A stretch of DNA of 64,000 nucleotides. It comes from Nocardia sp. CDC159. GTDB taxonomy: Bacteria > Actinomycetota > Actinomycetes > Mycobacteriales > Mycobacteriaceae. The stretch is taken from NCBI RefSeq assembly GCF_023740735.1, contig NZ_JAMRXH010000018.1, positions 1 to 64,000 of the forward strand, in the 5' to 3' direction. Below the pieces are notes generated by a model. The model was not told the origin of the DNA. It saw nothing but the letters and a program-made list of their open reading frames with translations, and made no database searches. A program made the position numbers and the translations under genes. Numbering within the stretch: position 1 is the stretch's first letter; the number at the start of each line of letters is the position of its first letter. This document shows positions 1 to 7,829 of the stretch, piece by piece.

Positions 1-77
1 TGTGGACGGCCGCGGCTATCTTCGTACTGGATCGACCGCATCGTTCGAACTCCTCGAATGACTCTGGCCTTGCTCGG

Positions 78-689
78 TCAGGGCTCGATCTCCTCACCAT
101 CGGCCAGCAGTCGCACCGTGAAACCGAGCGCGGCGGCGGTTCCGCCGATGTTGCGAAGGACGTCCAGCAAGGGCGGCAAGTCCTCGGTTTGGTTGGTGGC
201 TGCCGTGATCTCCAAGGTGATGTTTGTGCCGTTCGCGCGGTTGCTCATGGCCGCGCGGGCAGCGTCCTCATCTTCCCAGCGCCGCACCGATTCGGCGGTT
301 GCCCAATACCGCCCGCGTGGGTTGGAACCGAGTACGTTTCGCCACACGTGTCGTGCATGGAATTCGGGGCGGCTGCGGTCGCTGGTCGGCGGGTGCCGGT
401 CCAGCCATTCGCGGCCGGTGCCGACGATGAGGACGCCGGTTTCGGCGAGGCGGTCCAACGAGCGGCGGAGCTGATAGAAGGACACGATACGGCCCCACAG
501 GTCCGTATCGGATTCCTGCACAGGCAGTTTCGGCGGCTGGATGTCGTGTTGTCCGGCGGCACGGATGGCAATTTCCAGAATCGAGCGCGGATGATCGCCA
601 AGTAGCCCCGTGCCCGTGTCCGAGGGGTGCAGTGCCCGGATGATGTCGTCGTCGGACGGGACGAACTTGCTCATGCGCGCTGAATGCAT
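78..689 (-). CDS. Hypothetical element protein
   Basis: A protein of about 203 residues that I do not recognise. It is hydrophilic, with a predicted helical middle part around SFYQLRRSLDRLAETGVL that resembles a winged-helix fold only weakly. The start ATG at 689 is preceded by a purine-rich GAGAAAGAG site. The promoter at 760-788 lies upstream, which rules out the longer frame opening at 761. Its position at the left of the visible element, after another leftward HTH gene, gives no function. Confidence 0.6.
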   Translation of the reverse strand: MHSARMSKFVPSDDDIIRALHPSDTGTGLLGDHPRSILEIAIRAAGQHDIQPPKLPVQESDTDLWGRIVSFYQLRRSLDRLAETGVLIVGTGREWLDRHPPTSDRSRPEFHARHVWRNVLGSNPRGRYWATAESVRRWEDEDAARAAMSNRANGTNITLEITAATNQTEDLPPLLDVLRNIGGTAAALGFTVRLLADGEEIEP

Positions 690-759
690 TAGTCCAGTCT
701 CTTTCTCATGCAATGGGTTCGGCGGGAATCTGGCGTCTCCTGGTCCGTGTGACCCCTCC

Positions 760-788
760 ATTATGTCTTACGTGCTGGACTGAATCAA
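760..788 (-). promoter_or_regulatory. Sigma70-type promoter for the gene ending at 78
   Basis: Reading leftwards, TTGATT (788-783) is followed by a 17-base spacer and CATAAT (765-760). This leaves an untranslated leader of about 60 bases before the ATG at 689. The -35 box overlaps the end of the upstream gene (stop at 785). Confidence 0.55.
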
Positions 789-1039
789 GCGGTTTCAACA
801 GGATTGCGCTCCGAAGTTCGCGACCACCTCCCAGCCCGGATGTCATACAGCCGTGCCCGCGAATAGCCCGTCTTCTCGCTCAGCTCGGCCACAAGCTTCT
901 CGACTGTCCCCCGCTTGGCTGCCTTGAGTTTCCGCTGAATGAAGGCATATACGGCGTTGCGTGCCTCTTCCTCCATGGCCACGGTACCGGCATGGGTACG
1001 TAGCAGGAGGATGAGCTGCGCTTCGTCGTCTGGATTCAT
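785..1039 (-). CDS. Small helix-turn-helix-like element protein
   Basis: An 84-residue basic protein. Residues about 48-72 (KLVAELSEKTGYSRARLYDI) look like a helix-turn-helix, so a DNA-binding regulator is the best guess. The start ATG at 1039 has no clear ribosome site, but a TATGAT box ends six bases upstream (1051-1046), as in a leaderless mRNA. It faces away from the rightward gene at 1133 across a short shared control region. Confidence 0.6.
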   Translation of the reverse strand: MNPDDEAQLILLLRTHAGTVAMEEEARNAVYAFIQRKLKAAKRGTVEKLVAELSEKTGYSRARLYDIRAGRWSRTSERNPVETA

Positions 1040-1070
1040 GCACGAATCATACCCGATAAGTCCAACGCGC

Positions 1071-1099
1071 TTGACTTTGTCGACCGCGTTGGACATAAT
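1071..1099 (+). promoter_or_regulatory. Near-consensus promoter of the rightward gene at 1133
   Basis: TTGACT (1071-1076), a 17-base spacer and CATAAT (1094-1099) form a strong sigma70-type promoter. It is followed by AAGGAG at 1121-1126, six bases before the ATG. The divergent promoter of the gene at 1039 lies about 20 bases away. Confidence 0.7.
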
Positions 1100-1132
1100 A
1101 GATACATCAGCAGGACAGGCAAGGAGCCCGAG

Positions 1133-1981
1133 ATGACCGCCACCGCCCCCAGCTTCTCCACCACCAATGAACGTGTCGTTCGGCGCGGAAGCAAGGAGTA
1201 CGCGCACGTCCGAGCCAACACGATCGCCGCGACGTATTACGCCGACAGGCGCTCCGCGGGTACCTCAGCGAACCTCGCTCATATGTGGGAGAGCTTCGAC
1301 GAACTCCGATTTGCCGGGTTCAACATGTATTTCAGTTCCGATGGTCGGTATCGACTCGTCGGCCACTCGTCCAGCTTTCTGCTCACCGTCGCCGAGCTTC
1401 AGATGTCTACTGCCGCCAAGCCCCGCCGCACCGCAAGGAAATTCGCAATGACCGCCCCGCTGACCCTGGACGATCTGCATGTAGGTGCTGTCATCCGCAC
1501 CCGTACCGGCAAGTTCGATGGCGTAGTAACCATGCTCTGTCCGGCCAGCCCGCCCGAGGTGCTGGCGGCCTTCGACGCGGGCGAGCACCGCGGCCCGGTC
1601 CGTCGTCGCGATTTCGTCGAGTACCGGACGCTGAGAAACGGCAAGCCGTTCGGGCCGATCCGGACCGCCGCGCCAGGCACATTGACCCTGATCCGTTCCG
1701 CCGAGTCCGCCGCCGAACACATCCGCGCCGAGCTCGGGGCGGCTACCTCCCAGCGTCCCCCGCTCGACGCCCACACGATTCCCGGCCACTCCGTCTGCGA
1801 GGCGCACGCTATGGGCGGGCTGTGCCCGTCCTGCCAAGCACGGTGGGACGCCGAGGAGATGCAAGCCGAATTGGATGCCCTCTCGCCTGCCGAGCGGACC
1901 GCTCGCCGCTGGCGGAACGCGCAAATGCGGATAAGCGAGCGCAGGGCAGACGCCAACCCCGCCAACAACCCCCCGTTCTAG
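1133..1981 (+). CDS. Hypothetical protein with C-terminal Cys/His motif
   Basis: A 282-residue protein of unknown function. Near residue 222 it has the pattern C-x2-H followed by CPSC, a possible zinc site, and then a long basic helix. It is one of only three rightward genes in the element, the others being the regulator and the integrase, and has the strongest promoter and ribosome site seen there (AAGGAG, six-base spacing). It is isolated between a divergent HTH gene and a convergent operon end, the usual setting of a cargo gene expressed from the integrated state. That role is an inference. Confidence 0.6.
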   Translation: MTATAPSFSTTNERVVRRGSKEYAHVRANTIAATYYADRRSAGTSANLAHMWESFDELRFAGFNMYFSSDGRYRLVGHSSSFLLTVAELQMSTAAKPRRTARKFAMTAPLTLDDLHVGAVIRTRTGKFDGVVTMLCPASPPEVLAAFDAGEHRGPVRRRDFVEYRTLRNGKPFGPIRTAAPGTLTLIRSAESAAEHIRAELGAATSQRPPLDAHTIPGHSVCEAHAMGGLCPSCQARWDAEEMQAELDALSPAERTARRWRNAQMRISERRADANPANNPPF

Positions 1982-2032
1982 TCGTTTGCGTCGCGCCGAG
2001 ACTCCAACTCGACCCAAGCGTTTGAGCGGGGG

Positions 2033-2365
2033 TTATTTCCCCTGGTAGTCCGTGCAGGCAGGCCACCAGCTGCGCATGTCCGGCCCCCACGAACCACGCG
2101 AGTTCGTTACCCGGGCTTGCTCGCACTTCAGGAACGTCGAATTGCCCGCGCCGGTGCGGTAGAGGTAGCGGCAGTGGCGGCAGCGCAGGCCGGGGCCGTC
2201 GCGGTCGCGAGCCGCATCGGGGTGCAGCGGTAGGCGAGTGCCGGGATTGAGCCCCGCGGCGATGAGGTCAGCTTGCCGGAGTGTCTTCTGTGCGTCTTTC
2301 CCCAGGCCCTCGAAACGGTTCGGTACCGGTTCGAGGGCGGGAAACAGTCCCGGTTCGTCGGTCAT
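2033..2365 (-). CDS. Putative zinc-ribbon phage protein
   Basis: A 110-residue protein. CRHCRYLY near residue 58 and later cysteines (LKCEQARV, WPACTDY) form a four-cysteine, zinc-ribbon-like pattern with a conserved tryptophan pair, as in many small actinophage proteins of unknown role. The ATG at 2365 overlaps the stop of the preceding gene as ATGA, which fixes the start and shows translational coupling. It is the last gene of the leftward chain that begins upstream of 3813. Confidence 0.65.
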   Translation of the reverse strand: MTDEPGLFPALEPVPNRFEGLGKDAQKTLRQADLIAAGLNPGTRLPLHPDAARDRDGPGLRCRHCRYLYRTGAGNSTFLKCEQARVTNSRGSWGPDMRSWWPACTDYQGK

Positions 2366-2649
2366 CGGTTCCAGGCCCGGTGCCGGGCTGTCGCCACGTG
2401 CGCGGGATCGGTACGGTAGCAGCGCCATTCACGATCCGTCACCACCCACTCATCGTTGACGAGTCGGAACCGTATCGGTTTGGTCGACCCGATGAATCCG
2501 CCCTTGTTGTAGTAGGTGTGGGGCCGCCCCGTGATGGTTTCGGCGATGCGGCGGGCGCGTTTCACGGCGCGGCGGTGGCGGCGGCGGCCCGCGCGGTCGT
2601 TCATCGCCGGGAAGTTCAGGATGTTCCGGCGGCGCTGGCCGCGGCTCAT
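2362..2649 (-). CDS. Small basic hypothetical protein
   Basis: A 95-residue, arginine-rich protein (RRRHRRAVKRARR near residues 23-35) that could bind nucleic acid. I do not recognise the family. The start ATG at 2649 overlaps the stop of the small upstream gene, and its own stop overlaps the next start, so it is embedded in a coupled operon. A much longer frame open on this strand upstream is a shadow of other genes. Confidence 0.6.
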   Translation of the reverse strand: MSRGQRRRNILNFPAMNDRAGRRRHRRAVKRARRIAETITGRPHTYYNKGGFIGSTKPIRFRLVNDEWVVTDREWRCYRTDPAHVATARHRAWNR

Positions 2650-2756
2650 GGCCACACCTGACAGGACAGGGTGGGGGCGTGGTAGATCGGCAATTCCAGG
2701 GTGGCGATCGGGTAGTGCAGCAGTCCCAGCGCCACGAGCAGGGTCCGGATGTCCAT
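2646..2756 (-). CDS. 36-residue hydrophobic micro-protein
   Basis: A very short gene beginning MDIRTLLVALGLL and ending in SCQVWP. The first half could form a membrane helix. The ATG at 2756 has an excellent ribosome site, GAGGAG, with six-base spacing, and the stop overlaps the next ATG. These two signs support translation despite the short length. Function is unknown. It follows a three-helix membrane protein, so a membrane partner or a holin-like accessory is possible but unproven. Confidence 0.5.
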   Translation of the reverse strand: MDIRTLLVALGLLHYPIATLELPIYHAPTLSCQVWP

Positions 2757-2780
2757 GCGGTTCTCCTCGGGGAGGGGGTG

Positions 2781-3290
2781 TTATTTCTGGCGGTGGACCA
2801 TGAGGCTGTGCCCTGGCCCGGTGGTGAATTCGATGGTGGATGTGGCTGGCCAGTCCCAGGTGCGTGCCACCAAGCCGCGCAGCTGCTCCAGGTGCAGTGG
2901 GCCGGGGATGCCTGCGACGCCGCGGGTGGAGTCGGTGGGGTGGTCGGTGGGGTGTAGCAGCGCGGCCACGGCGGCGTCGACTTCGGAGCGGGTGGCGGTG
3001 TGGGGCAGGGGTGGGGACTGGCGGCCCCCTGCCCAGACGGTGAAAGTGCCGCCGGTCGCTGTCGGGGTTCGGCGGCGGCGGGTGTGGATGCCGTAGACGT
3101 TGGCGCTGCCGTAGGCGGCGGCGGACGCGAGGAACCACCATTGCCTGCTGTGGATCGCGTAGGCGATCCACAGCAGTTGCACGGCCAGCCCGATGCCGGG
3201 TCCGAGCAGCGATGTTGGGTGCCGGTAGACCAGGAACAGGCCGGTGACGCCGATAGCGGTCAGCGTGAACGACCACCACAGGCTGATCAT
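2781..3290 (-). CDS. Three-helix membrane protein with soluble tail
   Basis: A 169-residue protein with three predicted membrane helices in its first 70 residues (about 4-22, 28-47 and 50-68), then an arginine-rich stretch and a cytoplasmic domain of about 95 residues. The ATG at 3290 overlaps the stop of the preceding gene as ATGA. The family is not recognised. Similar membrane proteins occur among early genes of actinophages and in conjugative elements. Confidence 0.6.
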   Translation of the reverse strand: MISLWWSFTLTAIGVTGLFLVYRHPTSLLGPGIGLAVQLLWIAYAIHSRQWWFLASAAAYGSANVYGIHTRRRRTPTATGGTFTVWAGGRQSPPLPHTATRSEVDAAVAALLHPTDHPTDSTRGVAGIPGPLHLEQLRGLVARTWDWPATSTIEFTTGPGHSLMVHRQK

Positions 3291-3640
3291 CGCCGTCGTC
3301 TTCCGGTTCCGGGGTCGTCGAGGAACGCCTGTGTCAGCGCGGCGACGACAACTTTCACTTCGCTGGCCATCAGGGCGCGGTCGCCGCCGGAGGGGTGGAC
3401 GTGCACGCGGACCATCCCGGAGGGGGATACCGTGGTGTCGGCCTCGTTGTGCAGGGTGTCCCGCACAATCTGCGTCCAGGTGGTGATGATCCCGGTTTGT
3501 GTGGTGGGGTCGAATTGCTCCCAGGCCGACTCCCATCCGGCCCGGCTGGTCACGTCGTCCAGGATTTTGGACACGATGCGCGACGCGGGGGACGGGTCGC
3601 GGTGCAGCGCGTCCAGTAGGTCGTGGATGTCGCTGGTCAT
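3287..3640 (-). CDS. Hypothetical element protein
   Basis: A 117-residue acidic to neutral protein (MTSDIHDLLDALHRD) with no recognisable domain. It is coupled on both sides: its ATG at 3640 overlaps the stop of the 58-residue gene upstream, and its stop overlaps the start of the membrane protein. Coupling supports a real gene. Its function is unknown. Confidence 0.6.
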   Translation of the reverse strand: MTSDIHDLLDALHRDPSPASRIVSKILDDVTSRAGWESAWEQFDPTTQTGIITTWTQIVRDTLHNEADTTVSPSGMVRVHVHPSGGDRALMASEVKVVVAALTQAFLDDPGTGRRRR

Positions 3641-3813
3641 GGCGCATCTTTGCGGTTCAGGGACGCGGTGAGTATGACGCCGACGATGTGGAGGGCTTGG
3701 CGTTCGGAAAACCCTTCTCCCACCAGGGCGATATATGCGTCACGGCAGGCGCGGGCGAGTTTGCGGGAGTCGGCGGACGGCTCTTGGCGGGGTGGGGTGG
3801 TGGAGGGGTTCAT
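3637..3813 (-). CDS. 58-residue hypothetical protein
   Basis: Starts MNPSTTPPRQEPSADSRK and contains one helical segment (ARACRDAYIALVGEGFSERQ) that resembles half of a helix-turn-helix. The stop TGA overlaps the next ATG at 3640. No strong ribosome site is seen before 3813, so the start is less certain. A gap of 64 bases separates it from the DUF2303 gene. Confidence 0.5.
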   Translation of the reverse strand: MNPSTTPPRQEPSADSRKLARACRDAYIALVGEGFSERQALHIVGVILTASLNRKDAP

Positions 3814-3877
3814 GGCAGAGGGGTCTTTCGTGCACGGCCCTGGCCCCGGCAGCCGCCGGGGCCAGGGGTGGGGGTGG

Positions 3878-4732
3878 TCAGGGCATGGGGTCGATCGCGG
3901 CCGGGGCGGGACCGGTCACCACGAGGTGTCCAGCGTCCGCGTCGAGGCTCGTTTCGATCTGGTCGGTGAGGTTGCCGAATTCGGTGTCGATCACGTCGTG
4001 CAGGCCGATCAGTTTGTAGCCCAGGCGCAGCCCGTTCGCGGCGATGCGGTAGCGCAGGGCCGCGTTCAGGGCCACCCGGTCACCGCCGCGCCAGATCGGG
4101 ATGTACAGCATGAACGTCGCGGGGACTTCGATGTCGGCGGCGCGACCGGCCTTGGCGGTGACGGTTTCCAGGTAGCGGAAGCGGACCGCGCCGCTGCTGA
4201 GCCGCGCGCCGCTCTCAAATTGGACTTCCTTCGTGGCCTCGAACGTCTGGGCCAGTTCGAGCATGTCGGCGGCGGCGGGGTCGACGATATCGGGCACGCC
4301 AGCTTCGATCAGTTCGGCGAAATCGGTCTGCCCCATGAGCTTGTCGTGGTTGTCGGTCCACCGTGTCCACGGCTCGGAATGCTGGAGTTGCAGCACGATC
4401 CGGTGGTCGCGCCATCCTTCGAAATTCACCACTGCGGTGACCCGTGCGCGTTGATCGTCAGCGAAAATCACCGATCCGTGATGGCGGGGCTGGCGCAGCA
4501 GGCGAAGGAAGCTCTGCGCGCTGGTGACGGTGCTGGTGCCGCGCGGGCGTTGCGGCTGGTGCTGGTACGCCTCATACGAAGCGGCCTCAATGTTCGCGTC
4601 ATCGGGGACAACGTTGACGTGCAGCTCGAACGGGGACGGCTGGATCGTCTGCCCGTAGCGCCGTGATTCACGGGCCAGCTCCGCCACGGCGTGCGCCTCG
4701 GTGGTGGCAGAGGTGGGGTTGTCGGCGGTCAC
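3878..4732 (-). CDS. DUF2303 family phage protein
   Basis: A 284-residue protein matching the DUF2303 family (E. coli YfdQ-like), which is found in prophages and usually lies near recombination or replication genes. Its molecular role is unknown. Recognised features are the central WRDHRIVLQLQHSEPW segment, the following FAELIE, and a later RYLETVTAKA beta region. The start is GTG at 4732: the four-base GTGA overlap with the upstream stop, plus a GAAAGG site, make this better than the longer open frame. Confidence 0.75.
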   Translation of the reverse strand: MTADNPTSATTEAHAVAELARESRRYGQTIQPSPFELHVNVVPDDANIEAASYEAYQHQPQRPRGTSTVTSAQSFLRLLRQPRHHGSVIFADDQRARVTAVVNFEGWRDHRIVLQLQHSEPWTRWTDNHDKLMGQTDFAELIEAGVPDIVDPAAADMLELAQTFEATKEVQFESGARLSSGAVRFRYLETVTAKAGRAADIEVPATFMLYIPIWRGGDRVALNAALRYRIAANGLRLGYKLIGLHDVIDTEFGNLTDQIETSLDADAGHLVVTGPAPAAIDPMP

Positions 4733-5076
4733 GCGTTTTCGGCCTTTCGGGAGATGACATGGACATTGGTGCCAGGAAGTTCGAGCTGTGTCGGGTCGCG
4801 CCGCGACGGGTTGCCGTGGGAGTCGACGAACCACAGCGACGAGTCCCGTTCGACCGCAGGCAGTTTCACGGCCACGCGGTCATCGATCAGCAGCATGTCG
4901 GTCTTGGGGTGGCGACTGACATGGATTGTGAGGGAGACACTTCCGGACTTGCCGGTGTCCCGCACCGCGGCGATCAGGTCGTGCAGGGCTTGGCTGACCT
5001 CGGAATGCACGACGCCTTTACGTAGCTCGGCAAGGAAATCGGCGAAGGGGCGGATGTAGACCTCATCACTGCTCAT
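4729..5076 (-). CDS. Hypothetical element protein upstream of DUF2303
   Basis: A 115-residue protein beginning MSSDEVYIRPF with alternating beta strands (SVSLTIHVSR, MLLIDDRVAV). ATG 5076 is preceded by AGGAGA at good spacing. The stop overlaps the GTG of the DUF2303 gene, so the two are co-translated. No domain is recognised. Confidence 0.6.
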   Translation of the reverse strand: MSSDEVYIRPFADFLAELRKGVVHSEVSQALHDLIAAVRDTGKSGSVSLTIHVSRHPKTDMLLIDDRVAVKLPAVERDSSLWFVDSHGNPSRRDPTQLELPGTNVHVISRKAENA

Positions 5077-5179
5077 GGTTTGGCGTCTCCTGGTGGTGGG
5101 GGTGCGGGGTGGGCGGCGGGGTTGCGTCCCGGTCCGTGCGCGGACGGACGCATAGTCGACGGGGGCGGTGCAACCGCCG

Positions 5180-5494
5180 TCACGTCGCGTTCTTGGTGAG
5201 GTGCCAATACCCGCACCGGCATTTCTCGGCATGGACGGGCAGACGGCGGCGGCGGTCGGTCTGCCAGTGGGCACCCATCGACTTTTCCGCGTTGACTTGG
5301 GTGCGGAATCGTCGCGCACCGGGGCGTGGGCAGGACAGGGGTTGCGCCGCCATTTTCTCGATGTGCCGGTTGATCTCGGCGCGGGCGTTTTTCAGTTTGC
5401 GCCTACCGGCGGACTCGCGTCCGCACGCACACATCGCGATCCAGCCGCCCTCGCGTATCTGGCGCGCCCCGGCGTACTCGTGGCGGTCATTCAT
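5180..5494 (-). CDS. Small zinc-ribbon-like protein
   Basis: A 104-residue protein. CACG near residue 22 and CRCGYWHL near the C-terminus form two knuckles typical of small zinc-ribbon proteins common in actinophages. The arginine-rich middle suggests nucleic-acid contact. ATG 5494 lies within the last eight bases of the upstream gene (ATGAATGA), so translation is coupled. The gap to the next gene (5077-5179) holds only a ribosome site. Confidence 0.6.
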   Translation of the reverse strand: MNDRHEYAGARQIREGGWIAMCACGRESAGRRKLKNARAEINRHIEKMAAQPLSCPRPGARRFRTQVNAEKSMGAHWQTDRRRRLPVHAEKCRCGYWHLTKNAT

Positions 5495-5846
5495 CGTTGA
5501 CCCAAGGCCCGACCGCGCGGAGCTTGACCTGTACGGCGCTGACCCGGCCCTGCCGCCGCTGGGCGGCGCGGAGCCCGTCTGCTGTGTGGCAGGCGGTGCC
5601 CCGGTCGGGGGCCGGGTCGATGCGGGTGTCACCGTGAATGTCGGTCCAGCTGACGCCGTATTGGACGTGTACAGCGAGATCGGCGGTGCGGTCCAGCGCG
5701 GCCAGCATCAGGCGGGCGATGGTCTCGATATCACGGGTGTGCAGTGGATGACCGTTGACCATGTCCACCACCCCGTCACCCCACCCCGCCACGAAATCGA
5801 GGAGGCGGCGAGCAGCAGCGGTTGCATGGTCAATCGCTGTGTCCAT
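5487..5846 (-). CDS. Hypothetical protein under a repeated promoter/operator
   Basis: A 119-residue protein of unknown function, begun by ATG 5846 with GGAAGG just upstream. It has a helical N-terminal half (RRLLDFVAGWGDGVV) and a beta-rich C-terminal half. It is the first gene of the leftward set 5846 to 2033. Its promoter and operator are almost a copy of those of the neighbouring gene at 6126. Confidence 0.6.
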   Translation of the reverse strand: MDTAIDHATAAARRLLDFVAGWGDGVVDMVNGHPLHTRDIETIARLMLAALDRTADLAVHVQYGVSWTDIHGDTRIDPAPDRGTACHTADGLRAAQRRQGRVSAVQVKLRAVGPWVNDE

Positions 5847-5869
5847 GTCCGGTTCCTTCCGGGGTGGGT

Positions 5870-5926
5870 GACGGTTCGATCCGTCCAGCTGGATGTCACG
5901 CTACCTTGTGACGTGTGTACGGTCAA
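5870..5926 (-). promoter_or_regulatory. Promoter plus 16-bp operator, copy 1
   Basis: Leftward TTGACC (5926-5921), 17-base spacer, TAGCGT (5903-5898), then 12 bases later GACGGATCGAACCGTC (5885-5870), an imperfect palindrome. The same arrangement with the same distances occurs at 6148-6204. The operator would lie at about +6 to +22, a position suited to a repressor. Confidence 0.65.
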
Positions 5927-6126
5927 TGAGTGTCGGCCAACGTGTGGGGCCGGGCGGTGTCGAGCAGGTAGTCACGAATCCAGTTCGCCAGCTCCTGCAT
6001 CAGGTCGGCGTCCCCTATCGGGTACGGGCCAACCAGGATGTTGTCCGAGGTGTCGACCACGGCGACCCGATGATAGGAGTCCTGTACGACATGGATATCC
6101 AGGGGCCAGCCGGTCAGTTTCGGCAT
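5923..6126 (-). CDS. 67-residue hypothetical protein
   Basis: A compact protein (MPKLTGWPLDIHVVQD) with a beta-rich first half and a helix (DLMQELANWIRDYLLD). ATG 6126 has a strong GGAAGG ribosome site. It stands alone between two near-identical promoter/operator units. The short, singly transcribed form resembles phage regulators or inhibitors, but there is no family match. Confidence 0.6.
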   Translation of the reverse strand: MPKLTGWPLDIHVVQDSYHRVAVVDTSDNILVGPYPIGDADLMQELANWIRDYLLDTARPHTLADTH

Positions 6127-6147
6127 GTCGGTTCCTTCCGCTTCGGT

Positions 6148-6204
6148 GACGGTTCAATCCGTCCGACAAATTCGTATGCTACACCTTTGAATGTGTATAG
6201 TCAA
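6148..6204 (-). promoter_or_regulatory. Promoter plus 16-bp operator, copy 2
   Basis: Leftward TTGACT (6204-6199), 17-base spacer, TAGCAT (6181-6176), then 12 bases later GACGGATTGAACCGTC (6163-6148). The palindromic arms are GACGG and CCGTC. It serves the 67-residue gene at 6126. Confidence 0.65.
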
Positions 6205-6211
6205 TGACTGG

Positions 6212-6976
6212 TTACGCGGTGTGTTTCCGCAGCTCAGCCAGATAGCGCAATACCTGCCGCTCCGATATCCCCACTCGCTCGGCAATCTGCCGCGCCGTCA
6301 GGTCGCGGCGCATCTGTTCCTTGACCCGTTCACGCCGGTCACGCGCCACCGTGCGCGCCGTTATCTGGGCCGGGCCGCTCGGCTGCACCACCACACGGGG
6401 GTCGTCGATATCGAGGCCATCCCAGTCCAGCGGCGCGGGCCAGCCGCGGTCTTGAGCCTCGCGGCGCGCGAGCTTGGCGCGACCGCGCGTGCCCGGCGTC
6501 CCGGACAGCCGTTCGTAGGCATCACGGACTGCCACCCAGGTATCCCAGGGGATCAGGGTGCGCAATCGGCCCGGCCGCGTGAGCTGGGACAGATTGCTTT
6601 GCGTCAGACCGGTCTGTTCTGACAGCGCTACCCAGGTCCAGCCGATCCGGTACAAGGCGCGCAGGCGGCGGATCGCGCCCAAGGCGAGGACGAGGCCCTG
6701 GCGCTCGTTGGGATGGTAGGTCACGGCCATGATCGCGGTAGCCTGCCGGATACGCACCGTTGCCCACCGCCCATGGCGTATGTCGACTACACAGTCGGCG
6801 GTACATCCGGCGTCACGGGCGATCGACGCGCACGGCAACCCGAGCGCATTCAATGACGCGATGTGGTCCCGAATCGGTTCGAACGGGACGTAGCCCGGTG
6901 CGCCGCCGTAGCGGGTGCGCAGCTCATACCGCGCGAGCTTGCGGCCCCGCGGCGTGAATCGGCTGCGAGTAGACAT
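6212..6976 (-). CDS. Protein with three helix-turn-helix segments
   Basis: A 254-residue basic protein. Three helix-turn-helix-like segments can be seen: around residues 37-66 (LGLPCASIARDAGCTADCVV), 114-137 (ALSEQTGLTQSNLSQL) and 225-250 (ARQIAERVGISERQVLRYL). It is probably a DNA-binding regulator of the element. ATG 6976 overlaps the upstream stop by one base (TGATG). Upstream open frame on the same strand is a shadow. No named family was recognised. Confidence 0.65.
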   Translation of the reverse strand: MSTRSRFTPRGRKLARYELRTRYGGAPGYVPFEPIRDHIASLNALGLPCASIARDAGCTADCVVDIRHGRWATVRIRQATAIMAVTYHPNERQGLVLALGAIRRLRALYRIGWTWVALSEQTGLTQSNLSQLTRPGRLRTLIPWDTWVAVRDAYERLSGTPGTRGRAKLARREAQDRGWPAPLDWDGLDIDDPRVVVQPSGPAQITARTVARDRRERVKEQMRRDLTARQIAERVGISERQVLRYLAELRKHTA

Positions 6977-7518
6977 CACGCCCCTTCCTCGAACAGCGGC
7001 AATGTCGCGTCGGCGGGCTGTCGTCGCGGGCGGCGGCGGGCCGGGCGCAGCACCACGATTTGTGGGGGACAGGGGGCACCGCAGCGGCGGCGCATCTCGG
7101 CCAGCTGCTCGATCAGCGTGGCGCGGGTGTCTTTCAGCCGCTCCACCTCGCGCACCAGATCGGTGATCGCGGCCGGGGAGATCCGGGCGGCGCGGGCGCG
7201 GCTCTCGGCCGCCGCTTGCGCGCGCTGCGCCTCGAGCAGCCGCGTTGTGAGCACCCCCACCGGCTCCGACCGCGCCATCTGGACGGTACGCCGCGAGCAG
7301 TGCAACCAGGCGGCGATGGTGTCGGTGGTGTGCCCGGCCGCGGTGAGATGCGCGATGAGCCAGGGTTTCTCGTCGGGATGGAGCTTGTGGTAGCGGACGC
7401 GCCCGGCGATGGCCGATTCGATCAGCATTTCGTCGGGCTCCCACCGGGGGTGGTGCAGGGGTACGACGGTCACGGGTGTCACCTCCATGAGCGGGATCTG
7501 ATCGTCATCGCGGGTCAC
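6976..7518 (-). CDS. HTH and coiled-coil protein
   Basis: A 180-residue protein. Residues about 60-85 (HTTDTIAAWLHCSRRTVQM) form a helix-turn-helix, followed by a long charged helix of about 50 residues (LVREVERLKDTRATLIEQL) and an arginine-rich tail. The start is GTG 7518, chosen because it overlaps the upstream stop as GTGA. Likely a DNA-binding, oligomerising protein of the replication/regulation block. Confidence 0.6.
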   Translation of the reverse strand: MTRDDDQIPLMEVTPVTVVPLHHPRWEPDEMLIESAIAGRVRYHKLHPDEKPWLIAHLTAAGHTTDTIAAWLHCSRRTVQMARSEPVGVLTTRLLEAQRAQAAAESRARAARISPAAITDLVREVERLKDTRATLIEQLAEMRRRCGAPCPPQIVVLRPARRRPRRQPADATLPLFEEGA

Positions 7519-7829
7519 GGGCGGCCCCGGCGCGGCTCGGACGGGTCGGGGCCGCGCTGGTAGTAGCCGGGCTCTGCCTCCTCGCGGCGGCGGCCCTCCC
7601 GGATCATCCGGGCGGCCTCGGTGACGCTGTCGGGCTTGACCGGCCGGAGCTGGTGGGGGTCGTGGCGGCAGCGGATCGCCCACCCGTACCGGTCATCGGG
7701 ATCGATCACCCACCCGTACTCGTCGCAGTACGGGCAGCTACGCGACCCGTGGGGGCCGTACACCTGCTCTTTGGGTCCCAGATAGGTGCCGGGCGGGGGA
7801 GGCGGATACCGGCGCTGTGGGTCGCTCAC
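7515..7829 (-). CDS. Small zinc-ribbon protein
   Basis: A 104-residue protein with a proline-rich start, a CPYC knuckle near residue 32 and a C-x-H pair near 54, consistent with one zinc site. ATG 7829 overlaps the stop of the initiator-like gene (ATGA). The tail is highly charged. Such small zinc proteins commonly accompany phage replication genes; the exact role is unknown. Confidence 0.6.
   Translation of the reverse strand: MSDPQRRYPPPPPGTYLGPKEQVYGPHGSRSCPYCDEYGWVIDPDDRYGWAIRCRHDPHQLRPVKPDSVTEAARMIREGRRREEAEPGYYQRGPDPSEPRRGRP

Noticed and set aside
1..60. GTTCGAACTCC as the T-arm of a tRNA and left attachment site
   Set aside because: No matching acceptor, D or anticodon arms are visible around it.
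3623..4666. Rightward open frame of 347 codons over the DUF2303 gene
   Set aside because: The leftward frame has a recognisable DUF2303 pattern and coupled overlaps; the rightward one has none.
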